Assembly (NCBI GenBank): GCA_012270135.1
Contig: JAAXIW010000214.1
Span: forward strand, 1,748-9,245
DNA: 7,498 nt
DNA from: Brevundimonas sp.
GTDB lineage: Bacteria > Pseudomonadota > Alphaproteobacteria > Caulobacterales > Caulobacteraceae
Direction: 5' to 3'
A program made the position numbers and the translations under genes. How positions within the stretch are numbered: the stretch's first letter is position 1; every line of letters starts with the position of its first letter. The notes under the pieces are model-generated. The model searched no databases, was not told the origin of the DNA, and was given only the letters and a program-made list of their open reading frames with translations. Shown one piece after another: positions 1 to 5,758 of the stretch.

Positions 1-1
1 G

Positions 2-250
2 CAGGGGGCCGTCGCCTCCGCCCGCATCCGCGCCACCATCAAGAACGCGCCCGGCGTGCTCGGCCAGGTGGCGACGATCATCGGCGAGGCCGGCGGCAAC
101 ATTCTCAACCTGGTCATGACCCACCGCCAGCAGGACTTCTTCGACGTCGACATCGACGTGGAGGTCGAGGACGCCAAACACGCCACCGCCATCATGGCCG
201 CCCTGCGCACCAATCCCTCGGTCGACACCGTCGAGCGGTCGCGCGGATGA
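2..250 (+). CDS. spoT: RelA/SpoT-family (p)ppGpp synthetase/hydrolase, C-terminal ACT domain (5' partial)
   Basis: This is the last 82 codons of a bifunctional RSH enzyme that makes and degrades the alarmone (p)ppGpp in the cytoplasm; the catalytic HD and synthetase domains lie upstream of the window. The visible part reads as an ACT domain: an opening strand ARIRATIKNAPGVLGQV, a helix ending in GGNILNL, then DFFDVDIDVEV and a helix with AIMAALR, closing with VDTVERSRG. The same order closes SpoT of E. coli and other Rel proteins (from memory). The frame is open from base 2, so the GTG at 56 is an internal Val of the ACT domain and not a start. The TGA at 248-250 overlaps the ATG of the next gene (ATGA), implying translational coupling. 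The choice between the names rel and spoT is convention; alphaproteobacteria usually have one bifunctional enzyme. Confidence 0.86.
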   Translation, partial: QGAVASARIRATIKNAPGVLGQVATIIGEAGGNILNLVMTHRQQDFFDVDIDVEVEDAKHATAIMAALRTNPSVDTVERSRG

Positions 251-1020
251 GCGCGGACGGGCCGGACAACGCGGCCCAGATGGCGTCGCCGTCCTACCGG
301 CTGGCCGCGCTCGACGAGGAATTCCTGCTCGGCGATTCCATGCGCGGCGTGCGCTTCCTGATGGAATACGCCAAGGCCGAGGAGGCGCTGCGGGCCTGGG
401 GCGTCCGTTCCACCATCGTGGTCTTCGGCAGCGCCCGCATCGGCGAGGACGGGGCGGGCGAGCACGGACGCTGGTATGCCGAGGCCCGCGCCTTCGGACG
501 GCTGGCCTCGGAGCGCGGAGGCGCCCTGCACGGCCCGGACGGCCAGCCCCGGGACAATGTCATCGCCACGGGCGGCGGGCCGGGGATCATGGGCGCCGCC
601 AACCGGGGCGCGGCCGACATCGGCGCGCCGTCGATCGGCTTCAACATCACCCTGCCGCACGAGCAGGAGCCGAACCCCTGGTCGACGCCGGACCTGACGT
701 TCCGGTTCCACTATTTCGCCATGCGCAAGATGCATCTGGCCATGCGCGCCAATGCCCTGGTGGTGTTCCCGGGCGGCTTCGGCACCTTCGACGAGCTGTT
801 CGAGATCCTGACCCTGCGTCAGACGGACAAGGCGCCGCGCATCCCCATCGTCCTGTTCGACGAGGCCTACTGGCGCTCGGTGATCGATTTCGACGTGCTG
901 GTGCGGCACGGCATGATCCACGCCGACGATCTCGACCTGTTCCGGTTCGCCGGGGACGCCGAGGGCGTGTGGGCCGCCCTGCTGGCGGGCGGGCTGAAGC
1001 CGGACTGCGACATCGAATGA
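247..1020 (+). CDS. LOG-family protein (TIGR00730-like, putative nucleoside-monophosphate phosphoribohydrolase)
   Basis: A 257-residue cytoplasmic Rossmann-like protein of the LOG family, long mis-named 'lysine decarboxylase'. Characterised members hydrolyse N6-modified AMP to release the base (cytokinin activation); the substrate here is unknown. Seen in the sequence: a first strand VVFGSAR (residues 58-64), the glycine-rich GGGPGIMGAANRGA (109-122), the basic motif MRKMHLAMRA (159-168), and the family signature PGGFGTFDE (175-183) that contributes to the phosphate and active site. An N-terminal segment of about 50 residues precedes the core, so the protein resembles the larger bacterial subgroup, which is longer than the plant-type form of about 190 residues. 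The ATG at 247 overlaps the rel stop, with no strong Shine-Dalgarno sequence, so it is probably coupled. ATG 280 is a possible later start. Family membership is secure; the biochemical role is inferred. Confidence 0.9.
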   Translation: MSADGPDNAAQMASPSYRLAALDEEFLLGDSMRGVRFLMEYAKAEEALRAWGVRSTIVVFGSARIGEDGAGEHGRWYAEARAFGRLASERGGALHGPDGQPRDNVIATGGGPGIMGAANRGAADIGAPSIGFNITLPHEQEPNPWSTPDLTFRFHYFAMRKMHLAMRANALVVFPGGFGTFDELFEILTLRQTDKAPRIPIVLFDEAYWRSVIDFDVLVRHGMIHADDLDLFRFAGDAEGVWAALLAGGLKPDCDIE

Positions 1021-1057
1021 GGCGGCGAATGGCGTGCGGGCGTCTTCTTTCGCCGTC
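1021..1057 (+). other. Intergenic stem-loop between the LOG gene and pyrE
   Basis: Immediately after the LOG-gene stop, GGCGGCGAA (1021-1029) can pair with TTCGCCGTC (1049-1057). This gives a 9-bp stem with one G-U pair and a 19-base loop. No T-run follows, so it does not fit a standard intrinsic terminator. It may stabilise mRNA 3' ends or be a chance structure in GC-rich DNA. The pyrE ATG lies 23 bases downstream. Confidence 0.35.
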
Positions 1058-1068
1058 CCGGCTGGGCT

Positions 1069-1074
1069 AGAGAG
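1069..1074 (+). promoter_or_regulatory. Ribosome binding site of pyrE
   Basis: A purine run AGAGAG at 1069-1074 lies 5 bases before the ATG at 1080. It supports that start over the in-frame and out-of-frame alternatives nearby. Confidence 0.45.
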
Positions 1075-1079
1075 CGGGC

Positions 1080-1664
1080 ATGACTTCAGACGACGTTCTT
1101 GACGAATTCCGCGCCGCCGGGGCGCTGCGCGAGGGGCATTTCGTGCTGTCCTCGGGCCTGCACAGCCCTGTCTTCCTGCAGAAGAACCTGGTGTTCATGG
1201 ACGCCGCGCGTTGCGCCCGGCTGTGCAAGGCGCTGGCGGAGAAGATCACCGCGGCGGTCGGGCCGGTCGACGTGGCCATCTCGCCGGCGGTCGGCGGCAT
1301 CATTCCCGGCTACGAGACCGCCCGCTGGCTGGGCGTGCCGTCGATGTACGTCGAACGCGAGGACGGTGCGTTCAAACTGCGCCGCGGCTTTCACGTCGAG
1401 CCGGGCCAGAAGGTCGTCATGGTCGAGGACATCGTCACCACCGGCCTGAGCTCGCGCGAGTGCATCGCCGCGATCCAGGCGGCCGGCGGCGAGGTGGTCG
1501 CGGCGGCCTGCATCGTCGATCGCTCGGGCGGGCGGGCCGACGTCGGCGTGCCGCTGGTGGCGCTGGCCACGCTGGACGTCCCAGCATACCCCGCCGACGC
1601 CCTGCCGCCCGAGCTGGCCGCCCTGCCGGTCGAGGACCCGGGCAGCCGGCGGCTGGCGAAGTAG
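1080..1664 (+). CDS. pyrE: Orotate phosphoribosyltransferase
   Basis: Transfers the phosphoribosyl group of PRPP to orotate, giving orotidine 5'-phosphate, the fifth step of pyrimidine synthesis, in the cytoplasm. The protein has 194 residues. Visible features are the N-terminal orotate-binding segment LSSGLHSP (23-30), the strand VDVAISPAVGGIIPGYETA (63-81), the flexible catalytic-loop region REDGAFKLRRGF (93-104) with K99, and the PRPP-binding signature VVMVEDIVTTGLSS (112-125) with the acidic pair E116-D117. The style and the SSGLHS variant fit the 'Thermus-type' PyrE subgroup (TIGR01367-like, from memory), which is common in alphaproteobacteria; the enterobacterial form differs. It sits 59 bases after the LOG gene and 10 bases before pdxJ. 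I saw no UTP-type attenuator like that of enterobacterial pyrE; the stem-loop just upstream lacks a T-run. Confidence 0.95.
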   Translation: MTSDDVLDEFRAAGALREGHFVLSSGLHSPVFLQKNLVFMDAARCARLCKALAEKITAAVGPVDVAISPAVGGIIPGYETARWLGVPSMYVEREDGAFKLRRGFHVEPGQKVVMVEDIVTTGLSSRECIAAIQAAGGEVVAAACIVDRSGGRADVGVPLVALATLDVPAYPADALPPELAALPVEDPGSRRLAK

Positions 1665-1667
1665 GGG
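1663..1667 (+). promoter_or_regulatory. Ribosome binding site of pdxJ
   Basis: AGGGG at 1663-1667 overlaps the pyrE stop codon and lies 7 bases before GTG 1675. Together with the conserved PdxJ N-terminus this decides the GTG start. Confidence 0.6.
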
Positions 1668-1674
1668 CGCCGCC

Positions 1675-2412
1675 GTGGTCTCGGCCGTCCGTCTCGGCGT
1701 CAACATCGACCATGTGGCGACCGTTCGGAACGCCCGGGGAGGGGTTCATCCCGATCCGGTCCGCGCCGCGCGGGAAGCTCTCGCCGCCGGGGCCGACGGC
1801 ATCACCGCCCACCTGCGCGAGGACCGGCGCCATATCACCGATACCGACATCGAGGCGCTGAGCGAACTGTGCGCGGTCGCCGGGCGGCCGCTCAATCTCG
1901 AGATGGCCGTCACCGACGAGATGCTGACCATCGCCCTGCGGCATCGCCCGCACGCCGCCTGCCTGGTGCCGGAGCGGCGCGAGGAGGTGACCACCGAGGG
2001 CGGCCTGGCCGTGGCGGGCTGCGAGGCGCGGATCGCGCCGGTGGCGAAGGCCTTGGCCGACGCCGGGATCCGGGTTTCCCTGTTCATCGAGCCGGCGCTG
2101 GAGCAGGTCGAGGCCGCCCGCGCGGTCGGGGCTCAGGTCGTCGAATTCCACACCGGGCGCTACTGCCACCTGTCCGGGGATGAGCGGGCCGTGGAGTTTG
2201 CTCGCCTGCAGGCCGCCGCCGGCCGCGCCGCCGACCTCGGTCTGGAAGTGCATGCCGGTCACGGCCTCGACTACGACACCGCCGCCGACATGCTTGGCAT
2301 CCCGGAGGTGCGCGAGCTCAACATCGGCCACTTCCTGATTGGCGAGGCGGTCTTCGTCGGCCTGACCACGGCCATTCACCGCATGCGCGCCGCCATGGAC
2401 GCCGTCTCGTGA
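1675..2412 (+). CDS. pdxJ: Pyridoxine 5'-phosphate synthase
   Basis: Condenses 1-deoxy-D-xylulose 5-phosphate with 3-amino-2-oxopropyl phosphate (the PdxA product) to pyridoxine 5'-phosphate, the ring-closing step of the DXP-dependent vitamin B6 pathway, in the cytoplasm. The 245-residue TIM-barrel protein is close to the E. coli enzyme in length and pattern: LGVNIDHVATVRNARGG (7-23), the catalytic-site segments HLREDRRH (46-53, His46), NLEMAVT (74-80, Glu76) and AGHG (194-197, His196), and the phosphate-binding end NIGHFLIGEAV (217-227). All three catalytic residues known from E. coli PdxJ are present. The start is GTG with AGGGG upstream; the protein then opens MVSAVRLGVNIDH as expected for the family. 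The stop overlaps the acpS start (GTGA at 2409-2412). The pdxJ-acpS pairing is conserved across many proteobacteria. Confidence 0.96.
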   Translation: MVSAVRLGVNIDHVATVRNARGGVHPDPVRAAREALAAGADGITAHLREDRRHITDTDIEALSELCAVAGRPLNLEMAVTDEMLTIALRHRPHAACLVPERREEVTTEGGLAVAGCEARIAPVAKALADAGIRVSLFIEPALEQVEAARAVGAQVVEFHTGRYCHLSGDERAVEFARLQAAAGRAADLGLEVHAGHGLDYDTAADMLGIPEVRELNIGHFLIGEAVFVGLTTAIHRMRAAMDAVS

Positions 2413-2810
2413 TCGTCGGCGTCGGCGCGGACCTGTGCGACATCCGCCGCATCCAGACCTCGCTGGATCGCTTTGGCGAACGGTTCAAGCTGCGCTGCTT
2501 CACCGAGCTTGAGCGGACCCGTTCCGATCGCAAGCCGGCGCCGGCGTGGAGCTACGCCAAGCGGTTCGCGGCCAAGGAGGCCTGCGCAAAGGCGCTGGGC
2601 ACCGGGATGCGGGCCGACGTCTACTGGCGCGACATGGGCGTCGCCAACCTGCCGTCCGGGCAGCCGACCCTGATTCTGACCGGGCATGCCGCCGAGCACC
2701 TGGCGCGACTGACACCGGCCGGTCACGAGGCGCGGATACATCTGACGCTGAGCGACGAACACCCCTATGCACTCGCCTTCGTGGTGATCGAAGCCTTGCC
2801 GATGGCTTAA
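2409..2810 (+). CDS. acpS: Holo-[acyl-carrier-protein] synthase
   Basis: Transfers 4'-phosphopantetheine from coenzyme A to a serine of apo-ACP, activating the fatty-acid synthesis carrier. The protein has 133 residues, typical for AcpS, which acts as a trimer in the cytoplasm. The two signature segments are visible: GVGADLCDIRRI (4-15) with the Mg-binding Asp8, and KRFAAKEACAKALGTG (51-66) with the Mg-binding Glu57. The usual C-terminal strand pair HLTLSDEHPYALAFVVIE (111-128) follows. The start is GTG at 2409, overlapping the pdxJ TGA by four bases, and no clear Shine-Dalgarno sequence is seen, so translation is probably coupled to pdxJ. The 60-base gap to lepB is one of only two real gaps in the cluster. 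Confidence 0.95.
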   Translation: MIVGVGADLCDIRRIQTSLDRFGERFKLRCFTELERTRSDRKPAPAWSYAKRFAAKEACAKALGTGMRADVYWRDMGVANLPSGQPTLILTGHAAEHLARLTPAGHEARIHLTLSDEHPYALAFVVIEALPMA

Positions 2811-2822
2811 TCACGTTATACC
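2796..2822 (+). promoter_or_regulatory. Candidate housekeeping-sigma promoter for lepB
   Basis: TTGCCGA (2796-2802), 12 bases, then GTTATACC (2815-2822). Against the Caulobacter sigma-73 consensus TTGACGS-N10-14-GCTANAWC (from memory), five of seven positions match in each element and the spacing fits. The -35 element falls in the last acpS codons and the -10 element in the gap, leaving a leader of about 40 bases before the lepB ATG. It would let lepB-rnc-era be transcribed apart from pyrE-pdxJ-acpS. Pattern only; untested. Confidence 0.35.
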
Positions 2823-2855
2823 GCTTCTGCCGCAGAAAGACCGCGCACAGCGGCT

Positions 2856-2861
2856 GGGGGA
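2856..2861 (+). promoter_or_regulatory. Ribosome binding site of lepB
   Basis: GGGGGA at 2856-2861 lies 9 bases before ATG 2871. It matters because it supports translation from the start of the His-rich extension, whereas a start nearer the membrane anchor would drop it. Confidence 0.55.
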
Positions 2862-2870
2862 CAGGTCAAT

Positions 2871-4073
2871 ATGAGCGACGAAAACAAGCCGCACGACGAC
2901 CACGGCCACGACGCCGGCCACGGTCACGACGATCACGCGCCCGCCGCGGCGCCGGAAACCGGTCATGCGGAGCCCGCCGCTTCCCACGATCATGACCACG
3001 GCCATGGCGAAGCGGGGGGGCACGACGACGCCCACGCCGCTCCGGCCGTCGAAGCTCATCACGACGATCACGGTCACGGCGATCACGCGCCCGAAGCCCA
3101 CCCGGTGGCGGACGCCCACGCCGCGGATCACGCCGGTCACGGTCACGAGGCGCATGCCGAAACCGCGCATGGAGGTCACGACGCGGCCGTGACCGGGGCC
3201 GCCGTCGCGGCGGGCGCGGCGGGGGCCGCCGCCGCCTCGAAGCCGCCCGTCTGGAGCGATTCGGGAGACGCCCCCTTCGAGGACGTCGACGCGACGCCGG
3301 TCTACGCCCGCGGCAAGAAGGGCCGCAAGAAGGGCAAGTCGGGCGGCAACGAGTTCGTCGAAATCCTCAAGACCGTCTTCTTCGCGCTGCTGATCGCCTT
3401 CGTGCTGCGGGTGCTGCTGTTCCAGCCCTTCACCATCCCGTCGGCCTCGATGGAGCCCAACCTCTATGAGGGCGACTACATTGTCGTCTCCAAGTGGAGC
3501 TACGGCTATTCGAAACACGCCATACCGTTCAGCCCGCCGCTGTTCGAAGGCCGCATCCTCGCCCGGGAGCCGGAGCGCGGCGACATCGTCGTGTTCAAGC
3601 TGCCGCGCGACAACCGGACCGACTACATCAAGCGCCTGATCGGCCTGCCTGGCGACCGGGTCCAGATGATCAATAACGTGCTGCACATCAACGGCGAGCC
3701 GGTCAACGACGTGGTCATCAGCGACGCCGAGGCCGCCAACATGTACGGCATGCCCGTCATCAAGGCGCGCGAGACCCTGCCCGGCGGCAGGACCTTCACC
3801 ATCCAGGACTTCGGCCCGGGCAACCAGGCCGACGACACGCCCGTGTTCGAGGTCCCCGAGGGCTACTATTTCATGATGGGCGACAACCGGGACAACTCGG
3901 TCGACAGCCGCTACGGCGTGACCGAGAACGGCGTCGGCCTGGTGCCGGCCGAGAACCTGATCGGCAAGGCCGAGATCATCCTGTTCTCGTGGTCGCCGGG
4001 CGCCTCGCTGTGGAATCCCGTCAGCTGGTTCTCGAAGGTTCGTCCGAGCCGGTTCTTCACCGTCCTGAACTGA
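2871..4073 (+). CDS. lepB: Signal peptidase I with a histidine-rich N-terminal extension
   Basis: Membrane serine protease that cleaves signal peptides from Sec- and Tat-exported proteins on the periplasmic face. The 400-residue protein has an ordinary catalytic part: a membrane anchor at about 166-184, box B IPSASMEPNLYEGDY (189-203) with the nucleophile Ser193, box D RGDIVVFKLP (236-245), DYIKRLIGLPGDRV (251-264) with the general base Lys254, and box E MGDNRDNSVDSR (336-347). All catalytic residues are present. What is odd is the N-terminus: residues 1-103 hold 26 His and many Asp, Ala and Gly but no Cys; 105-122 are almost pure Ala/Gly/Val; 146-156 are a Lys/Arg cluster. Without the extension the enzyme would be about 240 residues, a normal alphaproteobacterial size. 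The stop overlaps the rnc ATG by one base (TGATG). The catalytic call is secure; the role of the extension is unknown. Confidence 0.95.
   Translation: MSDENKPHDDHGHDAGHGHDDHAPAAAPETGHAEPAASHDHDHGHGEAGGHDDAHAAPAVEAHHDDHGHGDHAPEAHPVADAHAADHAGHGHEAHAETAHGGHDAAVTGAAVAAGAAGAAAASKPPVWSDSGDAPFEDVDATPVYARGKKGRKKGKSGGNEFVEILKTVFFALLIAFVLRVLLFQPFTIPSASMEPNLYEGDYIVVSKWSYGYSKHAIPFSPPLFEGRILAREPERGDIVVFKLPRDNRTDYIKRLIGLPGDRVQMINNVLHINGEPVNDVVISDAEAANMYGMPVIKARETLPGGRTFTIQDFGPGNQADDTPVFEVPEGYYFMMGDNRDNSVDSRYGVTENGVGLVPAENLIGKAEIILFSWSPGASLWNPVSWFSKVRPSRFFTVLN
2921..2943 (+). repeat. In-frame direct repeat within the His-rich tract, copy A
   Basis: The 23 bases opening CGGTCACGAC match 3071-3093 at 22 of 23 positions. 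Extending 10 bases to the left (2911-2943 against 3061-3093) gives 29 of 33. The offset of exactly 150 bases, 50 codons, keeps the reading frame and encodes GHDDHAP. Confidence 0.7.
3071..3093 (+). repeat. In-frame direct repeat within the His-rich tract, copy B
   Basis: Partner of the repeat at 2921-2943, with a single A-to-G difference; encodes GHGDHAP. It suggests that a segment of about 50 codons in the tract was once duplicated in frame and then diverged. Confidence 0.7.
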
Positions 4074-4789
4074 TGGCGGACCGGCGGGCCCAGGCGGTCG
4101 CGGCGCTGGCGCGCAAGCTGGGCCACGACTTCCGCGACCCGTCCCTGCTCGACCAGGCCCTGACCCACGCCAGCGTGGGGGAGGGGGCGGAGCGCGATAC
4201 ACGGGGACGGCCCTTCCTGGACAACCAGCGGATGGAGTTCCTCGGCGACCGGGTGCTCGGCCTGCTGGTCGCCGACCGGCTGATGCGCGATTTCCCCGCC
4301 GCCGACGAGGGCGAGATGTCCTCGCTGCTGCACGGCCTCGTCGACAAGGCCGCCTGCGCTCGCGCCGCCGAGGGCCTCGGCGTCGGCGACGCCATGCGGC
4401 TGTCGCCGGGTGAGGCCAAACAGGGCGGCCGCCGCCGCGAAGGCATGCTCGGCGACGCCATGGAGGCGATCCTCGCAGCGGTGTGGCTGGATGGGGGCAT
4501 CGATGCGGCCCGCGCCGTATTCGAACGGGCCTGGGCCGCCGAACTGGCCGCGCCGCCACGCCGGTCCCTGACCAATCCGAAATCGGCCCTGCAGGAATGG
4601 GCGCTGGGGCAGGGCCGGCCGCTGCCGGCCTACCGCATCGTCGAACGCACGGGCTCGGATCACGCCCCGACCTTCACCGTCGAGGCCCGCGTCGACGGAT
4701 ATCCGCCCTTGACCGCGCAGGGCCGTTCGCGTCAGGACGCGGAGAAGGCGGCCGCCATCGGCCTGCTGCAGCGTGAAGGCGTGATTTGA
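4073..4789 (+). CDS. rnc: Ribonuclease III
   Basis: Double-strand-specific endoribonuclease that processes rRNA precursors and structured mRNAs in the cytoplasm. The protein has 238 residues. The N-terminal nuclease domain shows the signature NQRMEFLGDRVLG (51-63) with Glu55 and Asp59, DEGEMS (78-83) with Glu79, and GDAMEA (127-132) with Asp128 and Glu131, which match the metal-binding residues of the E. coli enzyme. The double-stranded RNA-binding domain covers about 165-236, starting TNPKSALQEW and ending with the basic helix SRQDAEKAAA. The position of E. coli Glu38 is Gln52 here, a substitution I recall from other alphaproteobacteria. The ATG at 4073 is chosen because it overlaps the lepB stop and gives MADRRAQAVAALARKLG. 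An in-frame extension back to 3989 would overlap lepB by 85 bases and add residues unlike the family. The gene overlaps era by four bases; lepB-rnc-era is a widely conserved order. Confidence 0.96.
   Translation: MADRRAQAVAALARKLGHDFRDPSLLDQALTHASVGEGAERDTRGRPFLDNQRMEFLGDRVLGLLVADRLMRDFPAADEGEMSSLLHGLVDKAACARAAEGLGVGDAMRLSPGEAKQGGRRREGMLGDAMEAILAAVWLDGGIDAARAVFERAWAAELAAPPRRSLTNPKSALQEWALGQGRPLPAYRIVERTGSDHAPTFTVEARVDGYPPLTAQGRSRQDAEKAAAIGLLQREGVI
4775..4779 (+). promoter_or_regulatory. Ribosome binding site supporting the TTG start of era
   Basis: GAAGG at 4775-4779, inside the rnc 3' end, lies 6 bases before TTG 4786. The competing in-frame GTG at 4810 has only AAGAG (4799-4803) upstream. 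The stronger site favours TTG, which also gives the four-base overlap with rnc and an MTD- opening. Confidence 0.45.
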
Positions 4790-5745
4790 CCGACCCCCAA
4801 GAGCCCGGCGTGACCCAGCGAGCCGGCTTCGCCGCCATCATAGGCGCGCCCAATGCAGGCAAGTCCACGCTGGTCAACCGCCTGACCGGGACCAAGGTCT
4901 CGATCGTCACCCAGAAGGTCCAGACCACCCGCTTCCCCGTGCGCGGCATCGCCATGGAGGGCGACGCCCAGATCGTGCTGGTCGACACGCCGGGCATCTT
5001 CACGCCGCGCCGTCGGCTCGATCGGGCCATGGTCGCCTCGGCCTGGGGCGGAGCGGACGACGCCGACGTGGTCGTGCATCTGGTCGACGCCGCCTCGCAC
5101 ATCGCCGCCGAAGGCAAGGACGGCCAGGCCGCCGACCGGCGCTCGGCCGAGGACACGGAGACCATCATCGCTGCGCTGAAAGCCGCGGACAAACAGGTCA
5201 TCCTGGCCCTGAACAAGATCGACGGCATGCGCCGCGACACCCTGCTGGCCCTGTCGCACGCCCTGTTCGAAACCGGCGTCTATTCCGAGGTCTATATGAT
5301 CTCCGCGCTCAGCGGCGACGGCGTCGACGACCTGAAGCAGCGTCTCGCCCGCGCCATGCCTGTGGGGCCGTGGCTCTACCCCGAGGACCAGTCCGCGGAT
5401 GTCCCGCTGCGGGTTCTGGCGGCCGAGATCACCCGCGAAAAGGTCTATCTGCGCGTCCACGAGGAGCTGCCCTATTCGGCGGCGGTCGAGACGACTTCGT
5501 TCGAAGACCGGCCCGACGGTTCGGCGCGCATCGAACAGACCATCTACGTCGAGCGCGAAAGCCAGCGCCCCATAGTGCTGGGCAAGGGCGGCCAGACCCT
5601 CAAATGGATCGGCCAGAAGGCTCGCGAGGAGCTGATCGAACTGCTCGACCGACAGGTGCACCTGTTCCTGACCGTCAAGGTCGATCCGAAATGGCAGGAC
5701 AGCCGCGCCCTCTACGCCCAGTTCGGGCTGGATTACGACGTCTAG
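4786..5745 (+). CDS. era: GTPase Era
   Basis: Essential GTPase that binds the 3' end of 16S rRNA and assists 30S subunit assembly. The 319-residue protein carries all G motifs: G1 GAPNAGKST (20-28), G2 QTTRF (46-50), G3 DTPG (67-70), G4 NKID (143-146) and G5 SAL (173-175). The C-terminal KH domain follows, with IYVERESQRP, the RNA-binding loop GKGG (266-269) and the terminal VKVDPKW (297-303). Compared with remembered E. coli Era, about 15 extra residues lie between the strand VVVHLVDA and NKID (about 102-125, rich in Ala, Asp, Glu and Arg). I believe related alphaproteobacterial Eras have a similar insert. The TTG start overlaps the rnc stop (TTGA); a GTG at 4810 would remove eight residues without harming any motif. 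In many alphaproteobacteria recO follows; it does not here. Confidence 0.95.
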   Translation: MTDPQEPGVTQRAGFAAIIGAPNAGKSTLVNRLTGTKVSIVTQKVQTTRFPVRGIAMEGDAQIVLVDTPGIFTPRRRLDRAMVASAWGGADDADVVVHLVDAASHIAAEGKDGQAADRRSAEDTETIIAALKAADKQVILALNKIDGMRRDTLLALSHALFETGVYSEVYMISALSGDGVDDLKQRLARAMPVGPWLYPEDQSADVPLRVLAAEITREKVYLRVHEELPYSAAVETTSFEDRPDGSARIEQTIYVERESQRPIVLGKGGQTLKWIGQKAREELIELLDRQVHLFLTVKVDPKWQDSRALYAQFGLDYDV

Positions 5746-5758
5746 GCGGGTGTTCCAC

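Larger units (their letters stand above)
2892..3179 (+). repeat. His/Asp-rich low-complexity tract encoding LepB residues 8-103
   Basis: The stretch codes for degenerate HGHD, HDDH, DHAP and AHA units; 26 of the first 103 LepB residues are His (20 CAC and 6 CAT codons). The mix of CAC/CAT, GAC/GAT and GGC/GGT codons means the units are not recent perfect copies. The composition resembles metal-binding His-rich tails found in some nickel- and zinc-handling proteins; that is an analogy only. Confidence 0.85.

Noticed and set aside
1066..1073. GCTAGAGA resembling a Caulobacter -10 element before pyrE
   Set aside because: No acceptable -35 element lies 10-14 bases upstream, and transcription would begin almost at the ATG. 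The AGAGAG is better explained as the ribosome binding site.
1435..2379. Minus-strand open frame (314 codons) opposite pyrE and pdxJ
   Set aside because: Antisense to two genes with complete catalytic motifs; the composition is biased and no domain is recognisable.
2892..3179. His-rich tract as a CRISPR array or non-coding repeat
   Set aside because: There are no regular repeat-spacer units; the tract is in frame with lepB, and the repeats are degenerate codons.
3989..4072. Upstream in-frame extension of rnc
   Set aside because: It would overlap lepB by 85 bases and adds 28 residues unlike RNase III; ATG 4073 overlaps the lepB stop in the usual coupled way.
2811..4559. Long minus-strand open frame (582 codons) opposite lepB and rnc
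   Set aside because: It mirrors two certain genes in GC-rich DNA. Its translation is Arg/Pro/Val-biased low-complexity sequence with no recognisable domain, as expected for an antisense shadow.
4732..5661. Minus-strand open frame (309 codons) opposite era
   Set aside because: A shadow of the Era coding frame; no start signal or family pattern.
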